Shown here piece after piece: positions 1-8,473 of a stretch of 64,000 nt of DNA. Every line of letters begins with the position of its first letter. Position 1 is the first letter of the stretch. This DNA is from an uncultured Desulfobacter sp. GTDB taxonomy: Bacteria > Desulfobacterota > Desulfobacteria > Desulfobacterales > Desulfobacteraceae. The notes below the pieces were generated by a model. It was not told the DNA's origin and searched no databases. It saw nothing but the letters and a program-made list of their open reading frames with translations. Where the stretch lies: positions 5,664,501-5,728,500 of the forward strand of contig NZ_OY781882.1 in NCBI RefSeq assembly GCF_963677125.1, read 5' to 3'. A program made the position numbers and the translations under genes.

Positions 1-289
1 AAAGCGACAAGTCTTTTATACATTGAACGCAGTATTCATGGGCCCGAAGTTCCAGAGATTCAAGTTCCTTGCGCCAAGTGAAATCCTCCTGGGTTGCCAG
101 TCTGACAATATTTTTTAAGGACTTTTCGTCTTTGTCCTTTTCCTGGGAAGGGACGGCAACGATGCCAAATCCTAATCCCTGTTCGGTTTCAACAATTACC
201 CGGTCTCCTATGCTTACGACCAAAGCGTTACTGTTGAAATCGTATATTTTACCTGCGGTTTTAAACTTAACGCCGGTAACGTTTACCAT
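1..289 (-). CDS. PSP1-domain protein (RicT/YaaT-like), 3' end outside window
   Basis: The reverse strand reads from an ATG at 289, MVNVTGVKFKTAGKIYDFNS..., through the VIVETEQGLGFGIV-type core typical of PSP1 proteins, and runs off the window after about 96 residues. An AGAGG ribosome site lies 8 bases before the ATG. PSP1 proteins (RicT/YaaT) belong to an Fe-S-associated complex that affects RNA maturation in Bacillus; in deltaproteobacteria their role is unproven. It directly follows holB, whose stop is 16 bases upstream, so HU, holB and this gene probably form one transcript. Holding the gene next to holB is a common arrangement. Family call is firm; function is inferred. Confidence 0.85.
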   Translation of the reverse strand, partial: MVNVTGVKFKTAGKIYDFNSNALVVSIGDRVIVETEQGLGFGIVAVPSQEKDKDEKSLKNIVRLATQEDFTWRKELESLELRAHEYCVQCIKDLSL

Positions 290-304
290 AAAATCGGCCT
301 CTTT

Positions 305-1330
305 TTAATATAAGGATAAGGAAAGGAAAAAACGGTCAAGGGTCAGTCTTGTGCCGCTGTTGGATTCCAGTCTTTTTTCCGTCTCATGAAAAAGTGTCAT
401 CCACTTTAACATCCGAGCGTATGAATGCATTATACTAATATCTTTAAATGCACTTAAAAAATCAAGGTTAACTATTTTATCCGGCATGTATTTTAATATG
501 CAAAAGTCCCTGAATACCGTCCGAAGTACCGCCATGGCATCATGAATATATTCCGGACGCCCTGACAATAACCTGGATAAGTCAAGGCTTTTAAAGGCGC
601 TTTGATCAGTTGGTGCGTTTAAAAATCGGCAGACCTCTTTGATTAACCATGGCCGCAGTTTTTCCCAATCAGGCGTGTCCCCTTTATGCAGTCCTGAAAG
701 GCGTAGGGCCTGTTCCAGGTCGCTTCCAGCCGTCCCACTTATAATGTGGGCGGTTTCGGGATTAAGCCCGTATTGTGTGCATAAAATTTTTTTGATTTCA
801 TGCGGTGAAAGTGCCTGGAAGTCAATGCGCCTGCACCTGGATAAGATGGTCGGTAAAAGGGGGGCAGTCTGCTCTACGGCGAGAATGAAAAATGTACGCT
901 CCGGCGGCTCTTCAAGCATTTTGAGAAGGGCATTTTGGGCCTGGGGGTTCATCTGGTCTGCATGCAGGATGCAAACCATCCTGAATATAGCTTCATTGGC
1001 GCGGGATGCGATGATACCGCCCATTTCCCTAATTTGGGAAATGGTGATTATTTTTTTCTTTTCTGCCGGACCAATAAAAATTATGTCCGGGTGCATGCTT
1101 GCAGATATTTTTTTGCATGAAGCGCATATATTGCAAGGCCGATCGTTGTCTGAGCGGCAATTGCAGGCCTGCGCAAAAAAAAGCGCAGCCTGTCTTTTGC
1201 CGGTTCCCCTGGGCCCATAAAAAAGGAGGGCATTGGGGATCCGTTCGGCCTGAACAATATAAGTTAATTCAGATAATGGCAGGGACGAGGGAAGGGGTCC
1301 CTGATTCGTTTCGGAAGGTGCAGGAGGCAT
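305..1330 (-). CDS. holB: DNA polymerase III delta' subunit
   Basis: A 341-residue clamp-loader AAA+ protein. The Walker A motif GPRGTGK is at residues 39-45, followed by a four-cysteine zinc module (CNC...CNICASC), the NALLKMLEEPPERTFF segment and the sensor-1/SRC motif in SRCRRIDF. These together are typical of delta'/DnaX proteins, and the short length without a tau-like tail favours delta'. It loads the sliding clamp with DnaX, encoded here at 30.7 kb. The start is 15 bases after the HU stop with no clear ribosome site, which suggests translational coupling. The C-terminal third is divergent, as is usual for delta'. Confidence 0.9.
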   Translation of the reverse strand: MPPAPSETNQGPLPSSLPLSELTYIVQAERIPNALLFYGPRGTGKRQAALFFAQACNCRSDNDRPCNICASCKKISASMHPDIIFIGPAEKKKIITISQIREMGGIIASRANEAIFRMVCILHADQMNPQAQNALLKMLEEPPERTFFILAVEQTAPLLPTILSRCRRIDFQALSPHEIKKILCTQYGLNPETAHIISGTAGSDLEQALRLSGLHKGDTPDWEKLRPWLIKEVCRFLNAPTDQSAFKSLDLSRLLSGRPEYIHDAMAVLRTVFRDFCILKYMPDKIVNLDFLSAFKDISIMHSYARMLKWMTLFHETEKRLESNSGTRLTLDRFFLSLSLY

Positions 1331-1345
1331 ATCAGAAACATCGGA

Positions 1346-1621
1346 CTAATAATCAACCCGCTCTTTAAGTTCTTTACCGCATTTGAAAAACGGCAGGCGC
1401 TTGGGGGGGATGTCTACTTTTTGTCCGGTTTTTGGGTTTCTTCCCACATAGCTTTTGTACTCTTTGATATGAAAGCTGCAAAGCCCTCTTATTTCTACGC
1501 GTTCGCCTTTGACAAAGGCGTCTGACAGGGAGTCAAAAAATATTCTTATTACATCGGCTGCTTCTGATTTGGTCAGATTAGCCCGGTCTTTCAATGTGGA
1601 GATCAATTCAAGTTTATTCAT
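1346..1621 (-). CDS. HU/IHF-family DNA-binding protein
   Basis: A 91-residue protein with the full HU/IHF fold: helical N-terminus (MNKLELISTLKDRANLTKSEA), the RGLCSFHIKEY strand, the GRNPKTGQKVDIPP arm with its intercalating proline, and the FKCGKELKERV helix. Such proteins bend and package DNA. The arm resembles IHF-type subunits, but calling it IHF beta rather than HU needs a phylogeny. A second family member (IHF alpha type) is at 52.3-52.6 kb, so the two might form a heterodimer. It heads the operon HU-holB-PSP1; its promoter should lie in the 119 bases before the start. Confidence 0.9.
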   Translation of the reverse strand: MNKLELISTLKDRANLTKSEAADVIRIFFDSLSDAFVKGERVEIRGLCSFHIKEYKSYVGRNPKTGQKVDIPPKRLPFFKCGKELKERVDY

Positions 1622-1740
1622 AGAACCTCAAATATATTAAACAGCTAAAAAGTTTTTTCAGGGGTTTTAATGAATATGCATCAAAAAGTCAAGGGCTTAT
1701 GATCGTACCTTAACAAAATTTCCAGGTTATCGTCCAGGCG

Positions 1741-2265
1741 CTAAGATAAAAGGTCCGGGACTTTTTCAACCATGTCAAAATCCACTTCCACCCCGGCATA
1801 GCGTCCTAACAGGTCGACTTTGATGATGACCCGTCCCTTGCCTTTATGCTCAAAAAATTCACCTTTCAGGCCAGCCATGGGGCCTTCGAGGATCATTACC
1901 GGATCCCCTTTTTTTAACTCAATCATGCTGCCTGTAATCAGATCCTGAGCTACAGATGTTAAAAGCTTGAGCGATTGAATCTGTTGCTCGGGCACGGGTA
2001 CCGGGCCGGCAGAGTTCCCTAAAAGCCTGACAGCCCCTACGGTTTTTAAAATGGGTAACTGGTCCACCGGAGCCATGGTGGATTTAACAAACACGTATCC
2101 GGGAAACAACGGGGTTTCTATCATGAGCTTGCGGTCTTTTCTTTTACTGGGCTTTCTTGTACTCGGCAAAAAGGCATCTATCTTTTTTTTGCTTATGCGA
2201 GAGTACACTGTCTGCTCGAAATTGCTTCGGGTCAGCAGAGCAAACCAAAGAGCATTGTCTTTCAT
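1741..2265 (-). CDS. NusG-family antitermination paralogue (RfaH/LoaP/UpxY-like)
   Basis: A 174-residue protein with an NGN domain (WFALLTRSNFEQTVYSRI, then LFPGYVFVKSTM) and a C-terminal KOW segment (LKKGDPVMILEGPMAGLKG, about residues 117-136). Both domains match NusG-like proteins that bind RNA polymerase and suppress termination or pausing. Specialised paralogues usually control long surface-polysaccharide operons. The ATG overlaps the stop of lptD (ATGA), so the two are translationally coupled. It is unlikely to be the housekeeping NusG, which normally sits beside secE and ribosomal genes; none is seen here. Its target operon cannot be told from this window. Confidence 0.8.
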   Translation of the reverse strand: MKDNALWFALLTRSNFEQTVYSRISKKKIDAFLPSTRKPSKRKDRKLMIETPLFPGYVFVKSTMAPVDQLPILKTVGAVRLLGNSAGPVPVPEQQIQSLKLLTSVAQDLITGSMIELKKGDPVMILEGPMAGLKGEFFEHKGKGRVIIKVDLLGRYAGVEVDFDMVEKVPDLLS

Positions 2266-4487
2266 TGTGTGCCGAATTCTCCGATTCCCTTCAGGATTAC
2301 CATGAAGGCAAATGATTTATCTGCAGATTCATCTTTAAACGCTAAATTTAGCCCCCAGCACGGCTGGTTGATAGATATACCTGCACCGGTTTGAACGGTT
2401 TTTTTGTCTTCAAGGTCAGTCTCAACTGAATAATACGCTTGCAATATATCCGGTACCAGGTTCGTTCTGATAGTTGTATTCCAGGTATGCGAATATTTTG
2501 TTGAATACCGGTAGGACAGGTTAACACTGTCTCCTCTGTTATCTGATACCGTTCCCCCGACCTGGATCTTGGTGAAATGACCAGTATTGGGGTCAAGGGC
2601 GATGGTGCCGTTTGATGTCAGGTATTGCATCGGATTTAATTCATATTTTAATGTCAAATCCTGCCAGGGGTCGTCTGCGGCATCATCCCCATCCTGTTCA
2701 TACCGAATGTCATAGCCCTGGGAAAGCTTGAACCAGAACAGTTCCTTATAGATCCTGGATTCGTCCCCGTTTCCATCTGTTATTGTCTTTCTGGAGGTGA
2801 ATGTGTTGGTCAGAGACCAGGTAATAATATTTTTTTCTGAAATATCGTCTATGCTGTCAAAATCGGGCAGATCCTCTTGGTCCACAAAGGGGATATAGTC
2901 ATATTCCAGCCTGGGCACAACTTTGTGCTCGATTTTTTCGGCAAAATCCGTGTTTAATGTGAACACGCGGCTTAGGGTGGTTGACAGGTCAATCCCCATT
3001 TCATATAGCCCCCGGGTCCGGGTATCCGAATCATCACCGTTGCTGTCTGTAAAATCATCCGTATCCCATAAGGTCCCTCTGACACCTGCATAGGGTTCTA
3101 TAAAAAATGCCTTGCCGAATTTTATGGGATAATAAAAGATCGGATGAATGTCTGCCCTTCTGCCGGTAACCTTTGTGTCTGTGGTGTCCTGCCGGTAAAA
3201 AGACTTAAATTCCGAATCCATTTTGTAATACAACCCGAAATTTTCTGCAACTTTCTGGCGGGCTGCAAAAAACTCAACCGAGGGCATGGTCTGCAGGGTG
3301 GTGTCCTCTATGTCTAGCTGTCGGGCCCGGATATTATCATACCACAGTGCTTCTATGTTCAGGCCGTATGAGAACCAGTTTTTTGATATCAGCAGGCTGT
3401 TTTCCCGGGTATAATCGGTGGCTGAATCCAGATCCCGGCCAAACATTTTTTCAAATGCATGATCGGTGCTGTGAAAACCTGCATAACCGTCTCCAAACGT
3501 CCGCAGATAATCCATATCGGAGACATAATCAATATCCAGTTTGGCGTTAAAGCCATACCACAGTTCCTGGTCATGCTTCATTCGAAACCAGTAACGGTCA
3601 TGGTTGGTACGATCGGGTGTGCTTGAAATGTTGTATAGTTCGTTTTCATCCGCGTCGTCTCCTTCGGTTCTATCATTGAGATGACTCATCATGATCATCC
3701 CTTTGGAGTCCGGGGACAAGACATATCTGTATTCACCTGAGAGCATTGTACCCCTGTCCGACATATAATAGGGATACAAGGTGGCATCTGTACTGTCCGA
3801 AAGTGCTAAAAACAGCGGTTGCTGGTATTCAAACCCCATCTCGTCAGAATACCCTGCGATGGGGATCAAAAGTCCTGTCTGACGTTCTGTTTTGGCTGGA
3901 AATATAAAATAGGGCGCATAGAGGGTCGGCATTTTTTTAGCCCAGAGGACGGCATGACTGGCGTGGCCGTATCCGTCAACGGTCACCTCAATGTCTTTTC
4001 CTGTGATTTTCCAGTCTGGCGTATCCCCTTCGCAGGTGGTGATAGATCCTTTTTCTGCATCATAGGTGAATTCACCGGTTTTTTGAAGTTTGTCACCTGA
4101 AATATAATAGTTGTTGTCCTGGATGAATATGGTGCCCTGGTTGATCGTGCCTGTTTCCGAGGCTAGGTTGATATTCATGGACTTGCAGGTAATGGTGTCA
4201 TTTCCTGAGATAAGCAGGACATTGCCTTTGGCAAAGGCGTCTTTGGTTACATCTGAGAATTCGACATAATCGGCTTCCAGGCGCGTTTTGCCCCCGGTTA
4301 TCACCACCTCATTTTCCGCAATGTAAAGCTTGCGTGTATCTTCGTAGCTCACCTGCCGGGCCTGGATATGCCAAGACACCTTTTGGGTGGGCAGGGATGC
4401 GGAGAAACAAAAAGCCTGACCTGAAAGAAATATAATAACGGCCGGGACAATGCATATTTGGCACAGCACTCTTTTGCATGAAACCAT
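2262..4487 (-). CDS. lptD: LPS-assembly outer membrane protein LptD
   Basis: A 741-residue outer-membrane protein. An N-terminal signal (hydrophobic IVPAVIIFLSGQAFCFSAS) is followed by an OstA/LptA-like periplasmic domain (ARQVSYEDTRKLYIAENEVV, GNVLLISGNDTI) and a long C-terminal region rich in alternating aromatic and acidic strands, ending in the barrel. The segment APYFIFPAKTERQTGLLIP is highly characteristic of LptD. With LptE it inserts lipopolysaccharide into the outer leaflet. It overlaps the downstream NusG paralogue by four bases. An AGGA ribosome site lies about 12 bases before the start, rather far. Family identity is secure. Confidence 0.93.
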   Translation of the reverse strand: MVSCKRVLCQICIVPAVIIFLSGQAFCFSASLPTQKVSWHIQARQVSYEDTRKLYIAENEVVITGGKTRLEADYVEFSDVTKDAFAKGNVLLISGNDTITCKSMNINLASETGTINQGTIFIQDNNYYISGDKLQKTGEFTYDAEKGSITTCEGDTPDWKITGKDIEVTVDGYGHASHAVLWAKKMPTLYAPYFIFPAKTERQTGLLIPIAGYSDEMGFEYQQPLFLALSDSTDATLYPYYMSDRGTMLSGEYRYVLSPDSKGMIMMSHLNDRTEGDDADENELYNISSTPDRTNHDRYWFRMKHDQELWYGFNAKLDIDYVSDMDYLRTFGDGYAGFHSTDHAFEKMFGRDLDSATDYTRENSLLISKNWFSYGLNIEALWYDNIRARQLDIEDTTLQTMPSVEFFAARQKVAENFGLYYKMDSEFKSFYRQDTTDTKVTGRRADIHPIFYYPIKFGKAFFIEPYAGVRGTLWDTDDFTDSNGDDSDTRTRGLYEMGIDLSTTLSRVFTLNTDFAEKIEHKVVPRLEYDYIPFVDQEDLPDFDSIDDISEKNIITWSLTNTFTSRKTITDGNGDESRIYKELFWFKLSQGYDIRYEQDGDDAADDPWQDLTLKYELNPMQYLTSNGTIALDPNTGHFTKIQVGGTVSDNRGDSVNLSYRYSTKYSHTWNTTIRTNLVPDILQAYYSVETDLEDKKTVQTGAGISINQPCWGLNLAFKDESADKSFAFMVILKGIGEFGTQ

Positions 4488-4513
4488 ACGTTAAAATGGT
4501 CCTGTTTAATAAA

Positions 4514-4542
4514 TTGCCTATCAAATAAAATTACTGTATAAA
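4514..4542 (+). promoter_or_regulatory. Candidate sigma-70 promoter for the cysteine synthase fusion
   Basis: TTGCCT and TATAAA are separated by 17 bases in the divergent lptD/fusion spacer. This is a near-consensus housekeeping promoter, with a start expected near 4549, about 108 bases before the chosen ATG. The match is seen; activity is inferred. Confidence 0.5.
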
Positions 4543-4656
4543 GCCATTTTATACTTGAAAAGTCAAGGCCGCTGCGCAAATCGGCTCCGGGCCCCAAATC
4601 ATGGCTTTTGTGAGGAAGAACCGTGGCCGGATTCCCCCGGCAAAGAGAGGATACGC

Positions 4657-6933
4657 ATGTATGCCAGCATTATTGATTCAATCGGCAACACCCCGCTTGT
4701 AAAAATTCAGACACTTAATCCGGTACCGGGCGTCACGATCCTGGCCAAGCTTGAATACATGAACCCGGGCGGGTCCATCAAGGACAGGGCTGCCCTTTAT
4801 ATGATCAACCAGGCAGAGGCCGACGGTGCATTGACCCCTGCCAAAACCGTTATTGAAGCCACTTCCGGAAATACGGGCATCGGTCTTGCCATGATCTGTG
4901 CGGTCAAGGGCTACAAACTGGCCCTGGCCATGTCCGAAAGCGCCAGTGAAGAGCGAAAAAAAATACTCAAAGCCCGGGGCGCCCAAATTATCCTTACGCC
5001 CAGACACCTGGGATCGGACGGAGCCATTGAAGAGGCTTACCGTCTGGCCAGGGAATATCCAGATAAATATTTCCTTACGGATCAGTATAATAATGACGCC
5101 AATTGGAAAGCCCATTATCACACAACGGGGCCTGAAATCATGGCCCAGACCAACGGCCAGGTAGATGCCGTAGTGGCGACTGTGGGCACCTCGGGGACAC
5201 TGATGGGATTGTCTCGTTATTTTAAGGATCAGGACCATCCTGCCCGGGTAATCTGTGCAGAACCTTACCTGGGACACGGTATCCAGGGGCTTAAAAATAT
5301 GAAAGAGTCCTATACCCCGGAGATTTTTGATAAAACCCTGTTGGGTGAAATCGTCCACATTGATGATGAGCCGGCTTTTGAGGCTGCCCGCCAATTGGCT
5401 GCAAAAGAGGGGCTGTTTGTGGGCATGAGTTCGGGGGCGGCCATGGCTGTAGCCCTTGAGCAGGCCAAGCGTCTTCAAAACGGGGTTATCGTTGTCATTT
5501 TTCCGGATTCAGGTGAGCGTTATCTGTCCACTGAGCTTTTCAGCGTAAAGAAGAATATTCACCTCACGATCCACAACTCCCTGGGTGGAAAAAAAGAGTC
5601 CTTAAATCCCCAGGGTGACAAGGAGGTTGGGGTTTATACCTGCGGCCCTACAGTTCATCGGAGGCAGGATATTACCCATTTCAGGCGCCACGCATTTACC
5701 GATCTGCTCATCCGTTATCTTGAATACCAGGATGTGAAGGTTAAACATATCGTTAATATTACCGATTATGACGATAAGACCATCGATGGCGCCAGGCAGG
5801 CAAAAACAACACCTCAAAAATTTACTCATCCGTTTATTGATAGGTTTCTGGATGATTTATCTCGGCTTGGCATGCGGCCGGCACAAGGCTATCCAAAAGT
5901 GTCCGAACATTTTACGGAAATGACGGATCTGACAAGGAAGCTGCTTGTTAACAACCATGCCTATGAAAAGTTGCATTCCGTATACTTTGATTTGGCAAGC
6001 TTTGGGGATTACGGCCGACTGTCCCGGGTGGATGTCAACAAGATCCGGGTGGGGGCCACCGTGGATTTGGATGAATATGAAAAAAATAATCCCAGAGACT
6101 TTACCCTGCTAAAACGGGTAACGCTGTCAGAGCTAAAACAGGGTCTGGGGGTTAAAACGGAATGGGGGAATGTCCGGCCGTCCCTTCATCTGCAGTGTGC
6201 CGCCCTTGCGTCAACTTTCCTTGGTACCGACTTTGATATTCATACGGGCTCAATGGAGTTGATGTTTCCCCACCATGAGAACGAGATTGCCATTGCCAGG
6301 GCTGCCGGCGGTTCTTTTGCCAAGGTGTGGATGCATTGCCATCCGGTCCAGTATGACGGGTCCCTGGAAACGGATGATGTCGATTTACTGACCCTGGACC
6401 GGCTGGTTGAGATGGGCTGGGACGAGAAAACTATTCGCTTTTGGCTACTGTCCGCTCATTATAGAAAATCCCTGCTGTTATCCAGAAAGAGCCTGGATGA
6501 TGCCAAAACGGTCCTGTCCCGAATCAACCGCTGCATTGAATCCCTTGGTCATGTGTCGGGGCCGTCCAATGAAGAGGAAATTCAGCATATCACCTATGAT
6601 TTGCGCCAGGGTATGATGGATGCCATGGCAAATGATCTCAAGGTCCCTGTGCTGGTATCCGATCTTTTATCCGGGGTGAAAAAGATCAACCGTATGGTTG
6701 TTGATGGCCAGGTCGGGCAGGGTGGTGCGCAGCGCCTGCTTAAATGTTTTAAAGATGTGGACGCCGTACTCAATATATTTGATTTCAGCAAGAAAGTTCC
6801 GTATTCATCGGAAGTGGTTGCACTCATGGCTGAACGAGATGCTGCCCGACAACAAAAAGATTTTCAGACCGCAGACAGGATCCGTAAACAATTGGATGAA
6901 ATGGGGATCCTGGTTCACGATCAAAAGGTGTAA
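4657..6933 (+). CDS. Cysteine synthase fused to a CysRS-like domain lacking HIGH and KMSKS
   Basis: A 758-residue fusion. Residues 1 to about 300 form an O-acetylserine sulfhydrylase-type PLP enzyme: the lysine loop NPGGSIKDRA, EATSGNTGIGLAM, the phosphate loop VGTSGTLMG and FPDSGERYLST are all intact. Residues from about 305 onward align with cysteinyl-tRNA synthetase: VYTCGPTV, HIVNITDYDDK, FDIHTGSMELMFPHHENE and the C-terminal helical domain. The zinc ligands (Cys of CGPTV, Cys of LHLQC, His and Glu of HHENE) remain. HIGH is replaced by DITH and the KMSKS position reads LETDD, so aminoacyl-adenylate chemistry is unlikely. The start at 4657 has an AGAGG site 6 bases upstream; an in-frame ATG at 4555 lacks similarity. 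A normal CysRS is presumably elsewhere. Confidence 0.88.
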   Translation: MYASIIDSIGNTPLVKIQTLNPVPGVTILAKLEYMNPGGSIKDRAALYMINQAEADGALTPAKTVIEATSGNTGIGLAMICAVKGYKLALAMSESASEERKKILKARGAQIILTPRHLGSDGAIEEAYRLAREYPDKYFLTDQYNNDANWKAHYHTTGPEIMAQTNGQVDAVVATVGTSGTLMGLSRYFKDQDHPARVICAEPYLGHGIQGLKNMKESYTPEIFDKTLLGEIVHIDDEPAFEAARQLAAKEGLFVGMSSGAAMAVALEQAKRLQNGVIVVIFPDSGERYLSTELFSVKKNIHLTIHNSLGGKKESLNPQGDKEVGVYTCGPTVHRRQDITHFRRHAFTDLLIRYLEYQDVKVKHIVNITDYDDKTIDGARQAKTTPQKFTHPFIDRFLDDLSRLGMRPAQGYPKVSEHFTEMTDLTRKLLVNNHAYEKLHSVYFDLASFGDYGRLSRVDVNKIRVGATVDLDEYEKNNPRDFTLLKRVTLSELKQGLGVKTEWGNVRPSLHLQCAALASTFLGTDFDIHTGSMELMFPHHENEIAIARAAGGSFAKVWMHCHPVQYDGSLETDDVDLLTLDRLVEMGWDEKTIRFWLLSAHYRKSLLLSRKSLDDAKTVLSRINRCIESLGHVSGPSNEEEIQHITYDLRQGMMDAMANDLKVPVLVSDLLSGVKKINRMVVDGQVGQGGAQRLLKCFKDVDAVLNIFDFSKKVPYSSEVVALMAERDAARQQKDFQTADRIRKQLDEMGILVHDQKV

Positions 6934-6939
6934 AATGTT

Positions 6940-7899
6940 ATGATCAATTTTTATTTTTTTCCGTTTACGTTTATGGATGCCCGTCAGGCAAAGGTTTTAA
7001 CTTGTTTTTTTAACCATTTTAACATGTTGGATGTTTGCGATGGGGCTGCGTTGCCCGAGCCCATGGCCGGCCTGGAAGCCCAGGGACAGTTAAGCCGGGT
7101 TTGCCTTAATAAAGAAAAACTTGTCTTGGCTGAACAAAAAGTTCGCGCCTACCTGGACTGGGCCGCTCTCCATAAGGGTAACGAGAGAAATCTTCGGGCG
7201 CTGATTCGTGAGAACATGTTTTTTAAAGATGATTCAGGTGTGGCGGCTATCCGTGCCGGTATCCGTAAGGGGACCGTTTCCCATGAACCGGTTGAAGCAA
7301 CCCTCCAGGACGACAACTGCGATGCGCTTGTTTTTCTTAAACTTGCAGACCTTTATGATAGGGAATCACAGGATATCCAAGCTGCGCTGGAAACATTGGA
7401 TCAAGAAAACGCGGCGCTTTTTGCCGAACTTAAAGGTGATGGAGAGATCCCTCTTTCAGTTGGACAGACACAAACTTCAGAACCGGGACAGGACATGATT
7501 GAAAAAAGAATAAGTGCCTGGCTTACGGCTGCCGTTGATGCACAATGCTTTGATCAGGAGGGCATCCCGGTGCTGATCACCACCAGCAGCGGTGTCATGG
7601 ATGAATTTATAACCGGTGCGGGCCCAGAGATAAATGCACTTGACATTGATTCTATAAAAGTGCATGAAAAAGATTGCAAGTTCATAGAACAGCAGCATTT
7701 TAAAATAAAGGAAATCATAGAGCAGATGGCCCAGGGCCTGACGCCTGATCCTGAGAAAGATTATTTTGATGGTGTTGGTCAGGATCCCGTGACCGGACGG
7801 ATTCAAATCCGTTTTTTTTCGGGGCTTGGCGATATGAATGTAACTAAAAAAAATCCAGGCGGGCAAATCTGCGTATGCCTGGTGGCGTTAAACTCATAA
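6940..7899 (+). CDS. Unknown protein downstream of the cysteine synthase fusion
   Basis: A 319-residue protein that I do not recognise. It starts MINFYFFPFTFMDARQAKVL and has no signal peptide, membrane span or known motif. The middle is rich in acidic and amide residues (about residues 150-180), followed by a probable separate C-terminal domain from residue 187. It contains only scattered cysteines. It lies six bases after the fusion gene, so the two are very likely co-transcribed and may act together. The opening resembles proteins that report or extract values from an input, but that is only an impression and no function is assigned. Confidence 0.7.
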   Translation: MINFYFFPFTFMDARQAKVLTCFFNHFNMLDVCDGAALPEPMAGLEAQGQLSRVCLNKEKLVLAEQKVRAYLDWAALHKGNERNLRALIRENMFFKDDSGVAAIRAGIRKGTVSHEPVEATLQDDNCDALVFLKLADLYDRESQDIQAALETLDQENAALFAELKGDGEIPLSVGQTQTSEPGQDMIEKRISAWLTAAVDAQCFDQEGIPVLITTSSGVMDEFITGAGPEINALDIDSIKVHEKDCKFIEQQHFKIKEIIEQMAQGLTPDPEKDYFDGVGQDPVTGRIQIRFFSGLGDMNVTKKNPGGQICVCLVALNS

Positions 7900-8016
7900 A
7901 AAGCTTGTTTTAGCAAAAACATTGTTGTAAAAGCGAGTGCTGAATCAGGTTACTATCTTTTTTTGGAAAGATGAGTTTATAAAACTGTATTATTAATTTT
8001 TTAAGGAGGTTTAGAA

Positions 8017-8205
8017 ATGGCTTTTAACGCGAGCGTTGATGAAGCAAAATGTGTAGGTTGCGAGGAATGCGTTGATGTATGTCCTGCAGAAGTATTTGAA
8101 ATGCAAGACGGCAAATCCGTAGCTGTTAATGCAGAAGAATGCATGGGCTGCGAAAGCTGCATAGAAGTTTGTGAAGAAGACGCCATCACCGTAGAAGAAG
8201 ACTAA
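8017..8205 (+). CDS. Small 2[4Fe-4S] ferredoxin
   Basis: A 62-residue acidic protein with two CxxCxxCxxxC clusters: KCVGCEECVDVCP at residues 11-23 and CMGCESCIEVCEE near 42-54. This is the clostridial-type bacterial ferredoxin layout, and the fourth cysteine of the first cluster is followed by Pro. It carries low-potential electrons between oxidoreductases in the cytoplasm. A strong AAGGAGG site 9 bases before the ATG and a good terminator just downstream suggest a highly expressed single-gene transcript. The physiological partner cannot be deduced. The second cluster has Glu where Pro is usual, which may tune potential. Confidence 0.95.
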   Translation: MAFNASVDEAKCVGCEECVDVCPAEVFEMQDGKSVAVNAEECMGCESCIEVCEEDAITVEED

Positions 8206-8229
8206 AAAGGCGTTATCTTATATCCAAAT

Positions 8230-8270
8230 AAATGCCGGGTTCTCCAATAAAGAGGCTCGGCATTTTTGTT
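8230..8270 (+). terminator. Intrinsic terminator of the ferredoxin gene
   Basis: AAATGCCG at 8230-8237 pairs perfectly with CGGCATTT at 8258-8265, extended inward by G-U and G-C pairs, and a T-rich stretch follows. It lies 25 bases after the ferredoxin stop. Confidence 0.85.
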
Positions 8271-8473
8271 TTGCCCCCCCCCCGATATATTCGTTATGTA
8301 AGCTCCTGTGACAACCAGATTTGCACCTCAAGAATTTGCCGTGTTACCAACGCCTTTAGAATAAAGTAAGGCAGTAAAAAATATCCTTGCATAAAACTGC
8401 CCCTTGAATTTAGATTAGTGAGGACATTTGCAATCATCGAAACGGTTGTTTAAAAAAGTTTCATAGGGCATTT

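Noticed and set aside
4678..5478. Long minus-strand open frame of 266 codons
   Set aside because: It lies wholly inside the cysteine synthase domain on the other strand, has no ribosome site and no recognisable motif; it is a shadow frame.
8274..8283. Run of ten C as a functional site
   Set aside because: It lies just after the ferredoxin terminator and has no context; it may be a simple-repeat or length-uncertain stretch.
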